A stretch of 39,389 nucleotides of DNA, taken from contig JAFMFD010000013.1 in the NCBI GenBank assembly GCA_017856385.1, positions 1-39,389 of the forward strand. Direction: 5' to 3'. Source of the DNA: Actinomycetota bacterium (GTDB lineage: Bacteria; Actinomycetota; Actinomycetes; S36-B12). Of the stretch, positions 32,142 to 39,389 are shown piece after piece. The notes below the pieces were generated by a model that was not told the origin of the DNA, searched no databases, and saw nothing but the letters and a program-made list of their open reading frames with translations. The translations under genes were made by a program, and so were the position numbers. The stretch's first letter is position 1, and each line of letters opens with the position of its first letter.

Positions 32142-33392
32142 GTGGAGATCACGGGCACGCTGCTCGACGCGCAGACGGCCGCCTGCCCGTTCGCCCACTA
32201 CGACGAGCTGCGCGAGAAGGCGCCCGTCTACCTGATGCCCGAGACGGGCTTCTACCTGATCACCCGGTACGACGACCTGCGTGACATCGTCGCGGACCCC
32301 CAGACCTTCTCGAACTCGATCGAGATGCACGCGCAGGCGGGTGAGCGGACCAGCGACGGCAGGAATCTCGGCGAGGTCTATGCCGAGCGCCTCGCCGAGG
32401 TGGGCTGGGGCCGGGTGCGGACCCTCCACCGCACGGATGCACCCGAGCACACCCGCTACCGCCGGCTGATGAACCGGGCCTTGGCCCCCGGGATGGTGCG
32501 CCGCATGATGCCCGACGTCGAGCGGATCGCGAGCGAGCTCGTCGACGGCTTTGCCGACCGCGGGTCGTGCGAGTTCATAGGCGAGTTCGCCTTCCCGCTG
32601 CCCGGCCAGGTGATCGCGCACCTGATCGGCATGGACGACGCCGACATCACGACGTTCAAGAGGTGGGCGGACGCCATGCTTGCCCCGGCGCAGGGCCTGC
32701 TCGTCGACGAGGAGTCCGCCCGGCACTTCGCGGAGGTCGAGGCGGAGGCTCAGCACCACATGGCCGCCGTCTTCGAGGAGCGCCGCAGGAGCCCGGGTGA
32801 CGACCTGATGTCGGCCATGATCGCGCCGCCGGATGACGGTGACGAGCCGTTCACGATGCATGAGCTGATGGACCTGATGAACCAGCTCATCACCGGCGGC
32901 TACACCACCACGGCTGATGCCATCGGCAACGGCATGCTTCTGCTGCTGGAGAACCCCAACCAGATGGCGCTGCTGCGCAGCGACCCGTCGCTCCTGCAGA
33001 ACTTCGCGCACGAGGTGATGCGTCACAGCACGTCCGTCCAGGGCCTGTTCCGGCGGACTACCCGCGATGTGACCCTCGGCGGCGTCGACATCCCGAAGGA
33101 CTCGATTCTCCATATCCGCTACGGGGCCGCCAATCGTGACCCGGAGATGTTCCCGGAGCCGGAGGCCTTCGACATCACTCGCGAGAACGCAAGCAAGAAC
33201 CTCGCCTTCTCGCGCGGCCCGCACTTCTGCGTCGGCCAGCCGCTGGCGATCCAGGAGCTGATCGTGGGATTCGGCGCGGTTCTCGACCGGCTCGACGACA
33301 TCTCGCTTGCCGCCGACTTCGTCCCCCAGCGCGCCCCCGGCTTCTTCCTCTACTCGCTCACCTCACTGCCGATCACGTTCAGGAAGTCATGA
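32142..33392 (+). CDS. Cytochrome P450
   Basis: A 416-residue soluble bacterial P450 if started at GTG 32142, which has GGAGG 5 bases before it; ATG 32094 is an equally possible longer start. The oxygen-activating I-helix motif is GGYTTTADAIG, the ExxR motif is EVMR (in FAHEVMRHS), and the heme loop is FSRGPHFCVGQ with the heme-ligand Cys363; the loop usually starts FG, here FS. No membrane anchor. Its ferredoxin and reductase are not nearby, and the substrate cannot be told. It follows the methyltransferase after a gap holding its own TACGAT box, and ends 4 bases before the channel gene's ATG. Confidence 0.9.
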   Translation: MEITGTLLDAQTAACPFAHYDELREKAPVYLMPETGFYLITRYDDLRDIVADPQTFSNSIEMHAQAGERTSDGRNLGEVYAERLAEVGWGRVRTLHRTDAPEHTRYRRLMNRALAPGMVRRMMPDVERIASELVDGFADRGSCEFIGEFAFPLPGQVIAHLIGMDDADITTFKRWADAMLAPAQGLLVDEESARHFAEVEAEAQHHMAAVFEERRRSPGDDLMSAMIAPPDDGDEPFTMHELMDLMNQLITGGYTTTADAIGNGMLLLLENPNQMALLRSDPSLLQNFAHEVMRHSTSVQGLFRRTTRDVTLGGVDIPKDSILHIRYGAANRDPEMFPEPEAFDITRENASKNLAFSRGPHFCVGQPLAIQELIVGFGAVLDRLDDISLAADFVPQRAPGFFLYSLTSLPITFRKS

Positions 33393-33396
33393 CGCG

Positions 33397-34251
33397 ATGA
33401 AGCAGTCGACTGCAGTCCCCCGGATCGAGTTCCTCGCGAGGATCGTCGATGCCGACTGGTTCCAGATGGTCATCAGCGGCGTCATCGTGGCGAACGCCGT
33501 CGTGCTGGGGGCCGAGACTTACCTCTCCCCCGGAACGTCGGCCTTCGATGCGCTGATGCGCGTCAATGAGGCCTTCTACGTCGTCTTCCTGATCGAGCTG
33601 ATCGTCCGGATCGTCTCCTACGCGCCAAGGCCCTGGAACTTCTTCCGCTCGGGCTGGAACGTCTTCGACTTCATCGTCATCGGTGGCGCATTGGTCCCGG
33701 CTCTGCGCTCGCAGGCGGAGATCATGCGACTGCTGAGGCTTGCTCGCATCGTGCGGCTGCTGCGCTTCCTGCCGGATGCGCGCGTGCTGGTCGGCACTCT
33801 GGCCAAGGCGCTCCCGTCGGTGTTCTCGATGATCGTGCTCGTCATCCTGATCGTGTTCGTGTACGGGATGATCGGGGTCACGCTGCTCGGTGATGCCCTC
33901 CCGCAGCAGTGGGGCACGATCGGCTCGGCGATGCTGACCCTGTTCGTGCTCCTCACGCTGGAGAACTTCCCGACCTACCTGGAGCAGGCGCAGGAGGTCA
34001 CGCCCTTCGCCACGATCTTCTTCATCTCCTACGTCCTGATCGCGGCGTTCGTCGTGCTCAATCTCGTGCTCGGCATCGTCATCGGCGCGATGGAGGAGGC
34101 TCGGGAGGAGGAGCGCCAGCGGCTGAGAGCCGAGGAGCAGGACGAGCACGAATCGCTCGTCGACCTCCTCCGTGGCATGCGCGACCAGCTGAACGCGATG
34201 GAGCGCGAGATCGAGGCGCTGGGCCGCAAGGACGGATCGACCGACCGCTGA
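33397..34251 (+). CDS. Bacterial voltage-gated sodium channel (BacNav)-like protein
   Basis: A 284-residue single-domain six-helix cation channel. The voltage sensor S4 reads RLLRLARIVRLLRF (about 110-123), with arginines every third residue. S1-S3 precede it (acidic residues in VFLIELIVRI and FDFIVIGG). The pore filter is TLENF (187-191), with Glu189 at the selectivity site; sodium channels NaChBac and NavAb have TLESW there, so Ser and Trp are changed. S6 follows (FFISYVLIAAFVVLNLVLGI), then a charged coiled coil from about 229 on, the tetramer-forming tail of BacNav channels. ATG 33397 comes 4 bases after the P450 stop, probably one transcript. Ion selectivity is uncertain because of the filter changes. 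Confidence 0.85.
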   Translation: MKQSTAVPRIEFLARIVDADWFQMVISGVIVANAVVLGAETYLSPGTSAFDALMRVNEAFYVVFLIELIVRIVSYAPRPWNFFRSGWNVFDFIVIGGALVPALRSQAEIMRLLRLARIVRLLRFLPDARVLVGTLAKALPSVFSMIVLVILIVFVYGMIGVTLLGDALPQQWGTIGSAMLTLFVLLTLENFPTYLEQAQEVTPFATIFFISYVLIAAFVVLNLVLGIVIGAMEEAREEERQRLRAEEQDEHESLVDLLRGMRDQLNAMEREIEALGRKDGSTDR

Positions 34252-36198
34252 CTACCGCCTGCTGACGAGGGACCAGCGCCATTCCGGCGACGCTGCAGTG
34301 GTCGTGGCGTCGATGGTGACGGACACGGTGACGGGGGTGCCCCCGGTGCCACCCAGGGTGGCGTAGCTGAGCTCGGCCTCGAAGACCGGGTAGTCGCCGA
34401 TTGCCGTCAGGGCGACGGATGCCGTGCCGCTGCCGCTGGGGTAGGTCAGGGTGCCCGTCGCTCCGGAGTCGGCGACCACGCTGGCGACCAGGCTTCGGCC
34501 GGACTCGATGGTCACCGTCCTGGTGATGGACAGCGAGGCTCCGGTTGCGGTGTCCTCGAACAGGATGGTCGACGAGGCCGCCGGGTTCGTCAGGCGCGCG
34601 GTCGGGCCGGAGCTCACCGGCGCGCTGGGCTGGGCGAGGGTGGGCAGCACGTAGTCGGTGAAGAGTCGATTGTCACTCGTCATGTTGGCGTGCTGGATCC
34701 CCGGGCTGATGCGCGTGACGACGTCGACCGCCTGGGCCTGCGTGCTCCAGGCCGGCACGAAGAGGTCGCCGGCATTGGCATCGAAGCAGGTGGAGCCGAA
34801 GTGGTCCGAGTAGAGCGATGTCGTGAACGCTCCCGGGTAGCCCGGATAAAGCATGTTGAAGCTGTCCATCGCTGCGTAGGTGAGCTCGCTGTTGGCGGGC
34901 ACCTGCCAGGCAGTGGAGCAGGAGGAGCCGCCGTTGGGCGTGCCGAGGAGGACGACCGACCGGATCGCGTCCTGGGCCGCCTGGCCATTGGTCGCGTCGT
35001 GGAGCATCCGTCGGGTGATGACGCCGCCGAGGGAGTGGGCGAGGACGTCGACCTCGTGCGCGTTGAGCGCGGCCATTCGGCCTTGGATGTAGTCCCAGGC
35101 GAGGGCGGCGTTCTGCGCAATGGTGTTCACCGAGGCGTAGGGCAGGAGCGCGGAGCCGGTGTCCATGGTGTTCACCGCGTAGCCCAGCCATTGGCTGTTG
35201 CGCGTGACTAGGCGGTTGCCCGACTGCGTGTAGGTCGACCAGACGCTTGCCGAGGACCACATCCCGTGGATCATGATCAGCGGCCGGGGAGCCATCACGA
35301 TGGGCACGTCGAAGGATGTCGTCGACGTGCGGACGGCGACGCGCGTGCGCTGTTGTTCGAGGTAGCTGATCTCCAGCCGTGCGCAGCCGCGGGCAACGGG
35401 TGATCCGGTGCGCAGCCGCACGGTGCGGCCGGTGGACGCCGCAGCGTCGGCGACCATGCGTGCCAGCTGACGTCGCGTCGGGCAGTCGTCATCCGGACGT
35501 GTCGACGCCCGGATTACGGCGAAGACGGTGATGCCGGGGGGCAGGGACCGGATGGCCCTGCGCAGCGAGCGTCGATCGGCACCCGATGTTCCCGTCACGG
35601 TCACGCGCACGGGCCGTGGCAGGGCAAGGGCGGAAGGCGTCGGCTCGGGGTCGGGTGATGTCGACGCCGAGGGGGTGGGCGAGGACGTCGTCGACGGCGT
35701 CGCGGATGGTGTCGCGGATGGCGTCGCCGTGGACGCGGGAGCGGCCGGGGGTGTGCGCGTGAAGGAGACGTCCACGTCGAGGTGGTCAGCGGTGTTCTGC
35801 ACCGACCCGGCCAGCCAGGCGCCGTAGGACAGGTCGAGCGGGACGGTGACGGTGCTGGCCCCGGCGGAGACGGAGGTCGAGGCATCGGCCACGGCGCTGG
35901 TGCGGCCGGGCAGGGTCACGGTCGTGTGCACCACACCCGCCTCGGGCGCCTCGACGGCCATCACCAGTCGTGTCGGGGAGCCCTCATAGACCGTGGTCGT
36001 CGACACCCACGAGGCCGGCGCCGCGACCGACTGGACCTCGATCGCGGCGCTCGTGACGACCAGTCCGTCGGTCGAGACGGGGAGGGCGGTGCTGGGCGGA
36101 GCGGTCAGGGCTGCCGTGGCCGCCAGGAGGGCTGCCGCGATGAGCGCGGTTCCGGCGCGCCCCCTGGGCCGCACCCGGCTCTTCGCTGCCGCTCTCAC
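34252..36198 (-). CDS. Secreted lipase/esterase-like alpha/beta hydrolase with Ser/Pro/Thr linker
   Basis: A 648-residue exported protein; GTG 36198 begins an Arg-rich signal peptide with a long Ala/Leu core. A first beta domain (about 45-145) is followed by a Thr/Ser/Pro linker (about 150-190), then a small domain. The hydrolase domain (about 305-540) has HGMW (oxyanion hole), AHSLGG with nucleophile Ser389, a likely acid in AGDLFVP and a likely base in IQHANM. A C-terminal beta domain closes the protein. It resembles actinobacterial triacylglycerol lipases and other serine esterases; the substrate is unknown. Its stop codon directly abuts the sodium channel's stop (TGA then CTA). Confidence 0.83.
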   Translation of the reverse strand: MRAAAKSRVRPRGRAGTALIAAALLAATAALTAPPSTALPVSTDGLVVTSAAIEVQSVAAPASWVSTTTVYEGSPTRLVMAVEAPEAGVVHTTVTLPGRTSAVADASTSVSAGASTVTVPLDLSYGAWLAGSVQNTADHLDVDVSFTRTPPAAPASTATPSATPSATPSTTSSPTPSASTSPDPEPTPSALALPRPVRVTVTGTSGADRRSLRRAIRSLPPGITVFAVIRASTRPDDDCPTRRQLARMVADAAASTGRTVRLRTGSPVARGCARLEISYLEQQRTRVAVRTSTTSFDVPIVMAPRPLIMIHGMWSSASVWSTYTQSGNRLVTRNSQWLGYAVNTMDTGSALLPYASVNTIAQNAALAWDYIQGRMAALNAHEVDVLAHSLGGVITRRMLHDATNGQAAQDAIRSVVLLGTPNGGSSCSTAWQVPANSELTYAAMDSFNMLYPGYPGAFTTSLYSDHFGSTCFDANAGDLFVPAWSTQAQAVDVVTRISPGIQHANMTSDNRLFTDYVLPTLAQPSAPVSSGPTARLTNPAASSTILFEDTATGASLSITRTVTIESGRSLVASVVADSGATGTLTYPSGSGTASVALTAIGDYPVFEAELSYATLGGTGGTPVTVSVTIDATTTAASPEWRWSLVSRR

Positions 36199-36219
36199 CG
36201 GATCATTGTGCGTCAGGGC

Positions 36220-36278
36220 TATGCTTCGCAGCGCTGCTGGTTGAACGTCGCCCCGCCGCACCGTCTCGAGGAGGAAGG
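36220..36278 (+). promoter_or_regulatory. -10 box and strong ribosome site for the fibronectin III protein
   Basis: TATGCT at 36220-36225, near the ideal -10 sequence, and GAGGAGGAAGG at 36268-36278, 7 bases before ATG 36286. This is the strongest ribosome site in the window and suggests high expression. Confidence 0.6.
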
Positions 36279-36285
36279 ACCGTCC

Positions 36286-37338
36286 ATGGCCCCCACATTT
36301 AAGTCCGGATTCGTCCTGGTGGCAGGTGTCGGCGTCGCGGCATCAACGCTGGCCCTCGCTGTCCCGGCCGCGGCAGCCAGCGGCAAGACCACCCTGAGCG
36401 CCGGCAACGGCACCGTGGGCGTGAACCAGGTGCTCACGGCGACCTACGTCGCGTACGACGCGACGACCTCGTGCGATGACGAGCCGGGCAGCATCAGCTT
36501 CGACTTCCAGTACGGCAACGGCAACGACCTCGGCACCATCGACGGCACGTGCACGCCGGTCAGCAACGGCTCCTACACCCCCGTCGCCACCTGGACCGCG
36601 ACCATGAACTGGACACCGACGGCGAGCGGCAACGTCAACCTCTCGGTCAACGTCATTGAGCCGCTCATCGGCGGGAGCCCCGTCACGCTGGGTCAGGCGT
36701 CGAAGCGGGTCAGCATCGCGCCCGGCCAGCAGACGAGCGCTCCGTCCAAGGTGCAGAACCTGAAGGTCACGGGTGTCTCGACGAACGCGGTCTCCCTGAA
36801 CTGGAACGCGCCGAGCAGCAGCGGTGGCTCACCCATCTCCGGCTACATCGTCAAGTGGACGGGCCCGACGAGCGGGCAGATCACCGTGCAGGCCACGAAC
36901 GCGAACGTCGGCACGCTCTCGGCCGGCTCGGCCTACACGTTCAGCGTCTCCGCTGCCAACGCGCAGGGCTGGAGCGACTGGGTGAGCGTCACGCAGAACA
37001 CGGCCAACGCCCCGACCCCGCCGCCCACCCAGCAGCAGGTCCTCGACGGCCCGATGTGGACCGGTGGCGGCCCCAAGGTGAAGAGCGGCCAGTGGCGGAC
37101 GTTCAACAACACCTCGAACCTCGACACGAACGCTGGCCGTGAGGCCCAGTTGAGCGCGATCAACCGCTCATCGACGCTGAAGTCGGTCACCTTCCGCTAC
37201 GACGGTGACAACGCGCAGGTCAAGGCCGTGCTCAAGCCGGGCGCCAAGAGCGGCTCGTTCACGCTGCGCGAGTTCTCGCCCGCACTGCCGGGCTTCACGG
37301 CCATGAGCATGACCAAGGTCATCAAGGTTGTGAAGTAG
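36286..37338 (+). CDS. Secreted protein with fibronectin type III domain
   Basis: A 350-residue exported protein. The signal peptide covers residues 1-34 (cleavage near AAAAS). Residues 35-145 form a beta domain with one cysteine pair (SCDDE, GTCTP). Residues 150-245 are a fibronectin type III module, opening APSKVQNLKVTG and with LNWNAPSSSGGSPISGY, the pattern of bacterial FN3 domains that act as spacers or bind carbohydrate. Residues 260-350 form a C-terminal beta region rich in Lys and Gly. No sortase signal or membrane anchor is seen, so it is likely released or bound non-covalently. The function is unknown; a strong ribosome site suggests it is abundant. Confidence 0.8.
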   Translation: MAPTFKSGFVLVAGVGVAASTLALAVPAAAASGKTTLSAGNGTVGVNQVLTATYVAYDATTSCDDEPGSISFDFQYGNGNDLGTIDGTCTPVSNGSYTPVATWTATMNWTPTASGNVNLSVNVIEPLIGGSPVTLGQASKRVSIAPGQQTSAPSKVQNLKVTGVSTNAVSLNWNAPSSSGGSPISGYIVKWTGPTSGQITVQATNANVGTLSAGSAYTFSVSAANAQGWSDWVSVTQNTANAPTPPPTQQQVLDGPMWTGGGPKVKSGQWRTFNNTSNLDTNAGREAQLSAINRSSTLKSVTFRYDGDNAQVKAVLKPGAKSGSFTLREFSPALPGFTAMSMTKVIKVVK

Positions 37339-37380
37339 GAGGCAGCCCAGTAGGTCACAGGTGTCAGCCTGCCCTCATTC

Positions 37381-39267
37381 TCAAGGGCTGGTGGGTAACC
37401 AGACTGCGAACAGATGCCGTTCGTTCGTAGGGTGCTCCGCCCAAGACTGGGGGGCAGGGGCGCCGGGCGGGTATGTCAACCCGCTCCCGTCGCCTGCTGT
37501 GTTCCAGCCGCCGAGCTTGTGGCCCTGCGGTACGCATGAAGACGATGTGGGGAACCTCGCCATCTCAATGTCGTCACGCGGGATCCACACATGCTCTACT
37601 CGACCACCGTTCGATGTATGGAGTGTCCTCGTCTGCACGCAGGCGTCCTTTACGGCGATGTTCGCGTCGAAATCAACGCGGAGGACTGGCTCCTTTGCGA
37701 CGACAGTGAACTGCTGGGAATCGACGACTCGCACAGCCAATCCGGGTGGAAAGGGTTCGTTCGACGATCCGTATCCGCCGAAGCCGGGTGGAACAGGAAT
37801 GGTCCAACCGGCAACGGTCGCCCCGGGAAGCGTTTGACAGGTGGCGTCCACACCGGGGAGGACATACATGACTCCCACACGTACGCGAACGGGGCTTATC
37901 GCTGTGCACTCTCGGCCATCGGGAAGCACAAAGGTGAAGTCGACATACCGGTCTCCACTGGACGAGCCCGTCGACCTACCTGAATCCGGCGAAGAACCGG
38001 ACCCGCCTGGCACCCCGCTGAAACTGAAGGCGCGTACCTGACCGGCATTGGCAACCCCATCGTCGTTTCGGGGAGCGCCAATAGCCAACGTAGAAGCATC
38101 GCGCGACAGGTCGAGGCTTGAGCCGTCCTGGTCAGCTGGGTCCTCTGCTGCTATGTCGCCGCCGACTTGGGTCCATGCCCCTCCAATCCAGGAGAAGGCT
38201 CGCGTGACCCCTGAATTGGAAGAGGCCAATGGCACCCCGAAAGCAACTGTGTCACCGCTTCCGGACAAGGAGACCGACCACCCGGCTCGACCACTGGCCG
38301 CGTTGCCGTTGAGCCGGGATCCGACTTGCGACCACGATCCCCCGCTATAGGCGAAAACGGCGACCGCGCCCGCATCCGAAGCGCCGGTGTCGTCGAATGG
38401 AATGCCCACCGCGAGCCAGGTTCCATCGGTGGAAAGCGAAACGGAATTGCCGAAGTAGGCGTCAGCGTTGGGACCATCGAGGTCGCTGCCCAGCTGTGTC
38501 CACGCGGCACCTGTCCACGAGAAGGCTCGTACGTGCCCAGCATTGACCGCAGCACCGTCGTTCAGCCGGGCGCCAACGGCAAGGATCGATCCGTCTCCAG
38601 AGAGCGACACGGCTCGCCCGAAGTAGTCACCGGCGCCTTCGCCGTCGATGTCCGTCCCGCGCTGGCTCCACGAACCACCTGAGTATGTGTAGACCCGAAC
38701 ACTTCCAGCATCAGAGCCGTTTCCGTCATTCTTGTATGCGCCGACCGCGATCGTGTTGCCGTCACCACTGAGCGACACGGACCACCCGGCATTGTCACCG
38801 CCGGCCTCACCGTCCAGATCGAGACCACGTTGCACCCACGCCGACCCGTTCCACTCGAAGACTCGTGCGTGGCCGGCGCTGGAACCTGCACCGTCATTAT
38901 CAGGTGAGCCAATCGCAAGAATCGATCCATCATCGGACAGATCGACAGAAGCGGCCTTGTCGTCAGCGGCTTCACCGTTGATGCTGCTACCCCGTTGACT
39001 CCAAGCAACTCCGTTCCATTCGTAGATGCGCACCTGCCCTCTATTACCGGTACCGCCGTAGAAGGCACCGATGGCGAGCACAGACCCATCAGCTGAGAGC
39101 GCGACCGAGAACCCGGACTCCTCCTGAGCAAGGATGCCCTGGATGTCCCCGCCGATCTGCGTCCATACATCGACGGCTCGGGCTGGCGAGGCTACGAGAC
39201 CGAGGGATACGCAGGTAACCGCGGCAACGGCCGACAGGGAGCATGACGTGGCTCCGACCAGATTCAT
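37381..39267 (-). CDS. Secreted seven-repeat beta-propeller protein with InlB-like tail
   Basis: A 628-residue exported protein. I chose ATG 39267: it has GGGGGT before it and starts the signal peptide (to about residue 31, PARA). Seven repeats of about 50-57 residues follow, each with W(S/T/V)Q(R/V/L/I)G, then SVSLSGDG, then LA(I/V)GA and ending in a VR(V/A)(Y/F) strand, the number expected for a seven-bladed propeller of FG-GAP type. After a Ser/Gly/Arg linker come two more beta regions, the last with GGWNTAGDGSG, the InlB B-repeat/Flg_new-type motif. The role is probably adhesion or surface binding. GC is about 59% by hand count, against about 70% elsewhere, so acquisition is likely. Confidence 0.8.
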   Translation of the reverse strand: MNLVGATSCSLSAVAAVTCVSLGLVASPARAVDVWTQIGGDIQGILAQEESGFSVALSADGSVLAIGAFYGGTGNRGQVRIYEWNGVAWSQRGSSINGEAADDKAASVDLSDDGSILAIGSPDNDGAGSSAGHARVFEWNGSAWVQRGLDLDGEAGGDNAGWSVSLSGDGNTIAVGAYKNDGNGSDAGSVRVYTYSGGSWSQRGTDIDGEGAGDYFGRAVSLSGDGSILAVGARLNDGAAVNAGHVRAFSWTGAAWTQLGSDLDGPNADAYFGNSVSLSTDGTWLAVGIPFDDTGASDAGAVAVFAYSGGSWSQVGSRLNGNAASGRAGWSVSLSGSGDTVAFGVPLASSNSGVTRAFSWIGGAWTQVGGDIAAEDPADQDGSSLDLSRDASTLAIGAPRNDDGVANAGQVRAFSFSGVPGGSGSSPDSGRSTGSSSGDRYVDFTFVLPDGRECTAISPVRVRVGVMYVLPGVDATCQTLPGATVAGWTIPVPPGFGGYGSSNEPFPPGLAVRVVDSQQFTVVAKEPVLRVDFDANIAVKDACVQTRTLHTSNGGRVEHVWIPRDDIEMARFPTSSSCVPQGHKLGGWNTAGDGSGLTYPPGAPAPQSWAEHPTNERHLFAVWLPTSP

Positions 39268-39335
39268 TGTCAGAACCCCCAAGGCGCGTCGAGTCCCTCG
39301 TCATGAGGAAGCAAACCGCTCTGCGGCGGCACGCT

Positions 39336-39389
39336 TGGAGCGGGTGACGAGAATCGAACTCGCACTGTCAGCTTGGGAAGCTGATGTTC
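39336..39389 (-). tRNA. tRNA-Gly (anticodon CCC), partial
   Basis: On the minus strand the window's last bases give the 3' half of a tRNA. The anticodon arm is TCAGC-TTCCCAA-GCTGA, so the anticodon is CCC; the T arm is GCGAG-TTCGATT-CTCGT. The acceptor 3' strand CACCCGC is followed by T73 and an encoded CCA (39336-39338). T73 and the expected GCGGGTG partner fit glycine tRNA. The 5' part lies beyond the window. Confidence 0.88.

Noticed and set aside
35640-35760. Repetitive GTCGCGGATGG-like DNA
   Set aside because: It only encodes the Thr/Ser/Pro-rich linker of the secreted lipase-like protein; not an independent repeat element or CRISPR.
37343-37390. CAGCCC/GGGCTG inverted repeat between the fibronectin III and propeller genes
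   Set aside because: Arms are only 6 bases and 36 bases apart, with no T-run; too weak to call a terminator.
37381-39389. Possible attachment-site repeat of the tRNA-Gly 3' end
   Set aside because: I looked for a second copy of the tRNA end near the propeller gene and elsewhere in the window and saw none.

Overview
The window is about 39.4 kb of high-GC DNA that looks like a chromosome piece of an actinomycete (Actinomycetota). Evidence for this: GTG starts and 4-base start/stop overlaps are frequent; an F420-type nitroreductase (Ddn) family gene is present; lhr overlaps nei, the order known from mycobacteria; a MoxR-type ATPase is coupled to a VWA protein as in the mycobacterial Rv0958/Rv0959 pair; AlkB is fused to rubredoxin; and many genes start 6-7 bases after a TANNNT box, as expected for leaderless mRNAs. 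I cannot name the genus.

Layout. 1-4258: tandem paralogues of a secreted protein that joins a catalytically dead HNH (DUF1524/GmrSD-like) domain to a clan GH-A glycoside hydrolase-like domain; the first copy is cut by the window edge. 4267-6884: a tight run of a histidine phosphatase-like protein, a zinc-ribbon protein, a processive-type family 2 glycosyltransferase and a small membrane protein. 6868-10568: a secreted protein of unknown function, AlkB-rubredoxin, a secreted HNH nuclease with an Excalibur tail, and a three-helix membrane protein. 10575-13990 (minus): VWA protein and AAA+ ATPase. 14051-14500: Ddn-family protein.

14580-25458 is the most coherent metabolic block: a Rieske oxygenase with the bridging glutamate seen in quaternary-amine oxygenases, a PotABCD-type ABC importer (ATPase gene divergent from the other three), a dimethylglycine/sarcosine dehydrogenase-like flavoprotein fused to a GcvT domain, a free-standing GcvT-family protein, and a PYROXD2/CrtI-like flavoprotein. 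Together they fit import and stepwise oxidative, folate-linked demethylation of a methylated amine such as a betaine. The substrate is inferred, and no reductase partner for the Rieske protein is seen.

25531-30760: DNA repair pair lhr-nei. 30806-34251: SAM methyltransferase, cytochrome P450, and a bacterial voltage-gated sodium channel-like protein with a variant filter. 34252-39267: three secreted proteins (lipase-like hydrolase, fibronectin type III protein, seven-repeat beta-propeller with an InlB-like tail). The last lies in DNA of clearly lower GC next to a tRNA-Gly(CCC) gene that runs off the window end. No CRISPR array, transposase, rRNA or replication origin was seen. Intergenic gaps are all under about 140 bases.
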